In this document: positions 63,282 to 64,000 of the stretch, in pieces
How the letters are laid out: each line of letters begins with the position of its first letter
How positions within the stretch are numbered: the stretch's first letter is position 1
Assembly: GCF_019249215.1 (NCBI RefSeq)
Contig: NZ_JAESDI010000005.1
Span: forward strand, 248,001-312,000
DNA from: Alteromonas lipotrueae
GTDB lineage: Bacteria; Pseudomonadota; Gammaproteobacteria; Enterobacterales; Alteromonadaceae
Reading direction: 5' to 3'
Length of the DNA stretch: 64,000 nucleotides
Notes under the pieces: model-generated
What the model was told of the DNA's origin: nothing
The model's database searches: none
Seen by the model: only the letters and a program-made list of their open reading frames with translations
Translations under genes and position numbers: made by a program

Positions 63282-64000
63282 TACGCGCCCTCCTGAATTG
63301 AGTCAGCTAGCAAGTCAAAAAGATAGGCGACCTTGACGGAGGAGTTGCTGCGTTTTGCCGCCGCCGCCATGTTTGCTTGACAGCACGAAGAACCACTGAC
63401 TAATACCTCAGCCCCCACGGATTCAGCTTCGCGTAAAAGTTCTTGAGCTGCGCCGTCGGCCATCTCTGGGTAGGTTTCTTTGACACCTGTGCAGCCACCG
63501 CAGCAAAAAGAATATTGTCGAGTGCGTTCTAGCTCGACCATGTCTAATCCGTCGACTCTTGATAGCAACTGGCGAGGCGCGTCATAGTTACCATCGTTAC
63601 CGTAATTGACTTTACGAGGCGTGTCGGTCACCGCCATGGTGTTCAGAACTCGAATGTATTCGCCGTTCCAAGGTGTGTACTCTTCACTGCGTCGTCCAAG
63701 ACGACAAGAATCATGGTAGGCAACCTTGCCGGTGTTTTTCATGCCCAGTGATAACTTGCCCTGTTGAAGCAATTCTTCGAAATACTCGGTAGTATGCAGA
63801 ACCCGTACTGAGGAGAGTGTTTTGTTTAAACGAGGGTAGACATTCTTAAATGCGGAATAGGCTTCAGCACTGATGGCAAGCAGGGTTTTTGCCTGACTTT
63901 TTTGAACTAAATCCGCCCATTCTTGAGCCAGTTTGTCGGCAACAGAGCGGTAGCCAATTTCGTACGCTAAACCCCCACTGTCACTTTCTGAATCATATGC
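63281..64000 (-). CDS. (Fe-S)-binding HdrB/GlcF-like oxidoreductase, partial
   Basis: An open frame runs to the right edge without a start, leaving the last 239 residues. Two CCG-type cysteine motifs are visible: HDSCRLG...SFCCGGCTGVKE and SGSSCCQANM, the pattern of heterodisulfide reductase B and GlcF. Members carry electrons from a flavoprotein to the quinone pool. Any N-terminal ferredoxin domain lies outside the window. The stop overlaps the FAD oxidase start (TAATG), indicating a two-protein complex. Confidence 0.85.
   Translation of the reverse strand, partial: AYDSESDSGGLAYEIGYRSVADKLAQEWADLVQKSQAKTLLAISAEAYSAFKNVYPRLNKTLSSVRVLHTTEYFEELLQQGKLSLGMKNTGKVAYHDSCRLGRRSEEYTPWNGEYIRVLNTMAVTDTPRKVNYGNDGNYDAPRQLLSRVDGLDMVELERTRQYSFCCGGCTGVKETYPEMADGAAQELLREAESVGAEVLVSGSSCCQANMAAAAKRSNSSVKVAYLFDLLADSIQEGA

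Noticed and set aside
1-64000. CRISPR array, tRNA, rRNA or intact IS element
   Set aside because: No regularly spaced repeats, cloverleaf-like segments, rRNA-like stretches or transposase frames were seen on reading both strands, although a small RNA could be missed by eye.

Overview
The window looks like chromosome of a marine gammaproteobacterium of the Alteromonas/Alteromonadales type. This is inferred from protein families and gene order (sohB, the yejK-yejL-yejM group, ybgI-cmoM, rlmA-gmhB, trhO, rluF, valine-degradation genes) and not from any database search. No rRNA, tRNA, CRISPR array or intact insertion sequence was recognised. Both window edges cut a gene: an acylase C-terminus on the left and an Fe-S oxidoreductase on the right.

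Region 1 (1-31.4 kb) is ordinary chromosomal backbone. It carries the membrane protease SohB, a TetR regulator, a GFA-type protein, a serine beta-lactamase-fold hydrolase, YbgI plus the tRNA methyltransferase CmoM, a D-2-hydroxyacid dehydrogenase, a glutathione peroxidase and a 3-hydroxyisobutyrate-dehydrogenase-family enzyme. Two valine-catabolism genes (isobutyryl-CoA dehydrogenase and 3-hydroxyisobutyryl-CoA hydrolase) lie behind a LiuR-like operator. Next come RlmA, GmhB, YejM/YejL/YejK, a PTPS-fold protein, an M23 peptidase, an M61 peptidase, a PilZ protein, a LytS/LytTR-type two-component pair, PfkA, TrhO, an EF-hand protein and RluF. Two response-regulator/TPR-repeat proteins of identical length (547 aa) lie 16 kb apart. 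Strong intrinsic terminators punctuate the region.

Region 2 (31.5-32.4 kb) holds two small membrane proteins of unknown function. It is the likely junction between backbone and accessory DNA.

Region 3 (32.4-64 kb, continuing off the right edge) is a catabolic island, mostly on the minus strand. From left to right it holds an AraC regulator divergent from a CrtI-like flavoprotein and a 79-aa partner. Next is an operon with an alpha/beta C-C-hydrolase-like enzyme, an extradiol-type VOC dioxygenase, an MFS carrier, a YCF48-like periplasmic protein, an MMPL/RND permease, a Rieske ferredoxin, a flavin monooxygenase and a cupin. DUF1329 and DUF1302 envelope proteins follow, divergent from a LysR regulator. 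A long operon then encodes a fumarylacetoacetase-family hydrolase, a second cupin, an epimerase/reductase and a complete 3-methylcrotonyl-CoA to acetoacetate route (liuB, liuC, liuD, liuE). Last come an NmrA-like reductase, an aldehyde dehydrogenase, an acyl-CoA ligase, an FAD-linked oxidase and its Fe-S partner.

My working model (inference) is that the island takes up a hydrophobic ring compound, oxidises and opens the ring, and releases a branched C5 or similar acid. That acid would be activated to a CoA thioester and finished through 3-methylcrotonyl-CoA. The best new evidence in the DNA is a duplicated regulatory element, described in the features and findings: 35 of 43 bases are identical between the LysR/DUF1302 intergenic region (48135-48177) and the region upstream of the FAH-liu operon (57389-57431). 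A conserved 22-nt core promoter segment follows at both places. This points to one LysR regulon joining the envelope genes to the liu genes, and the substrate is unknown.
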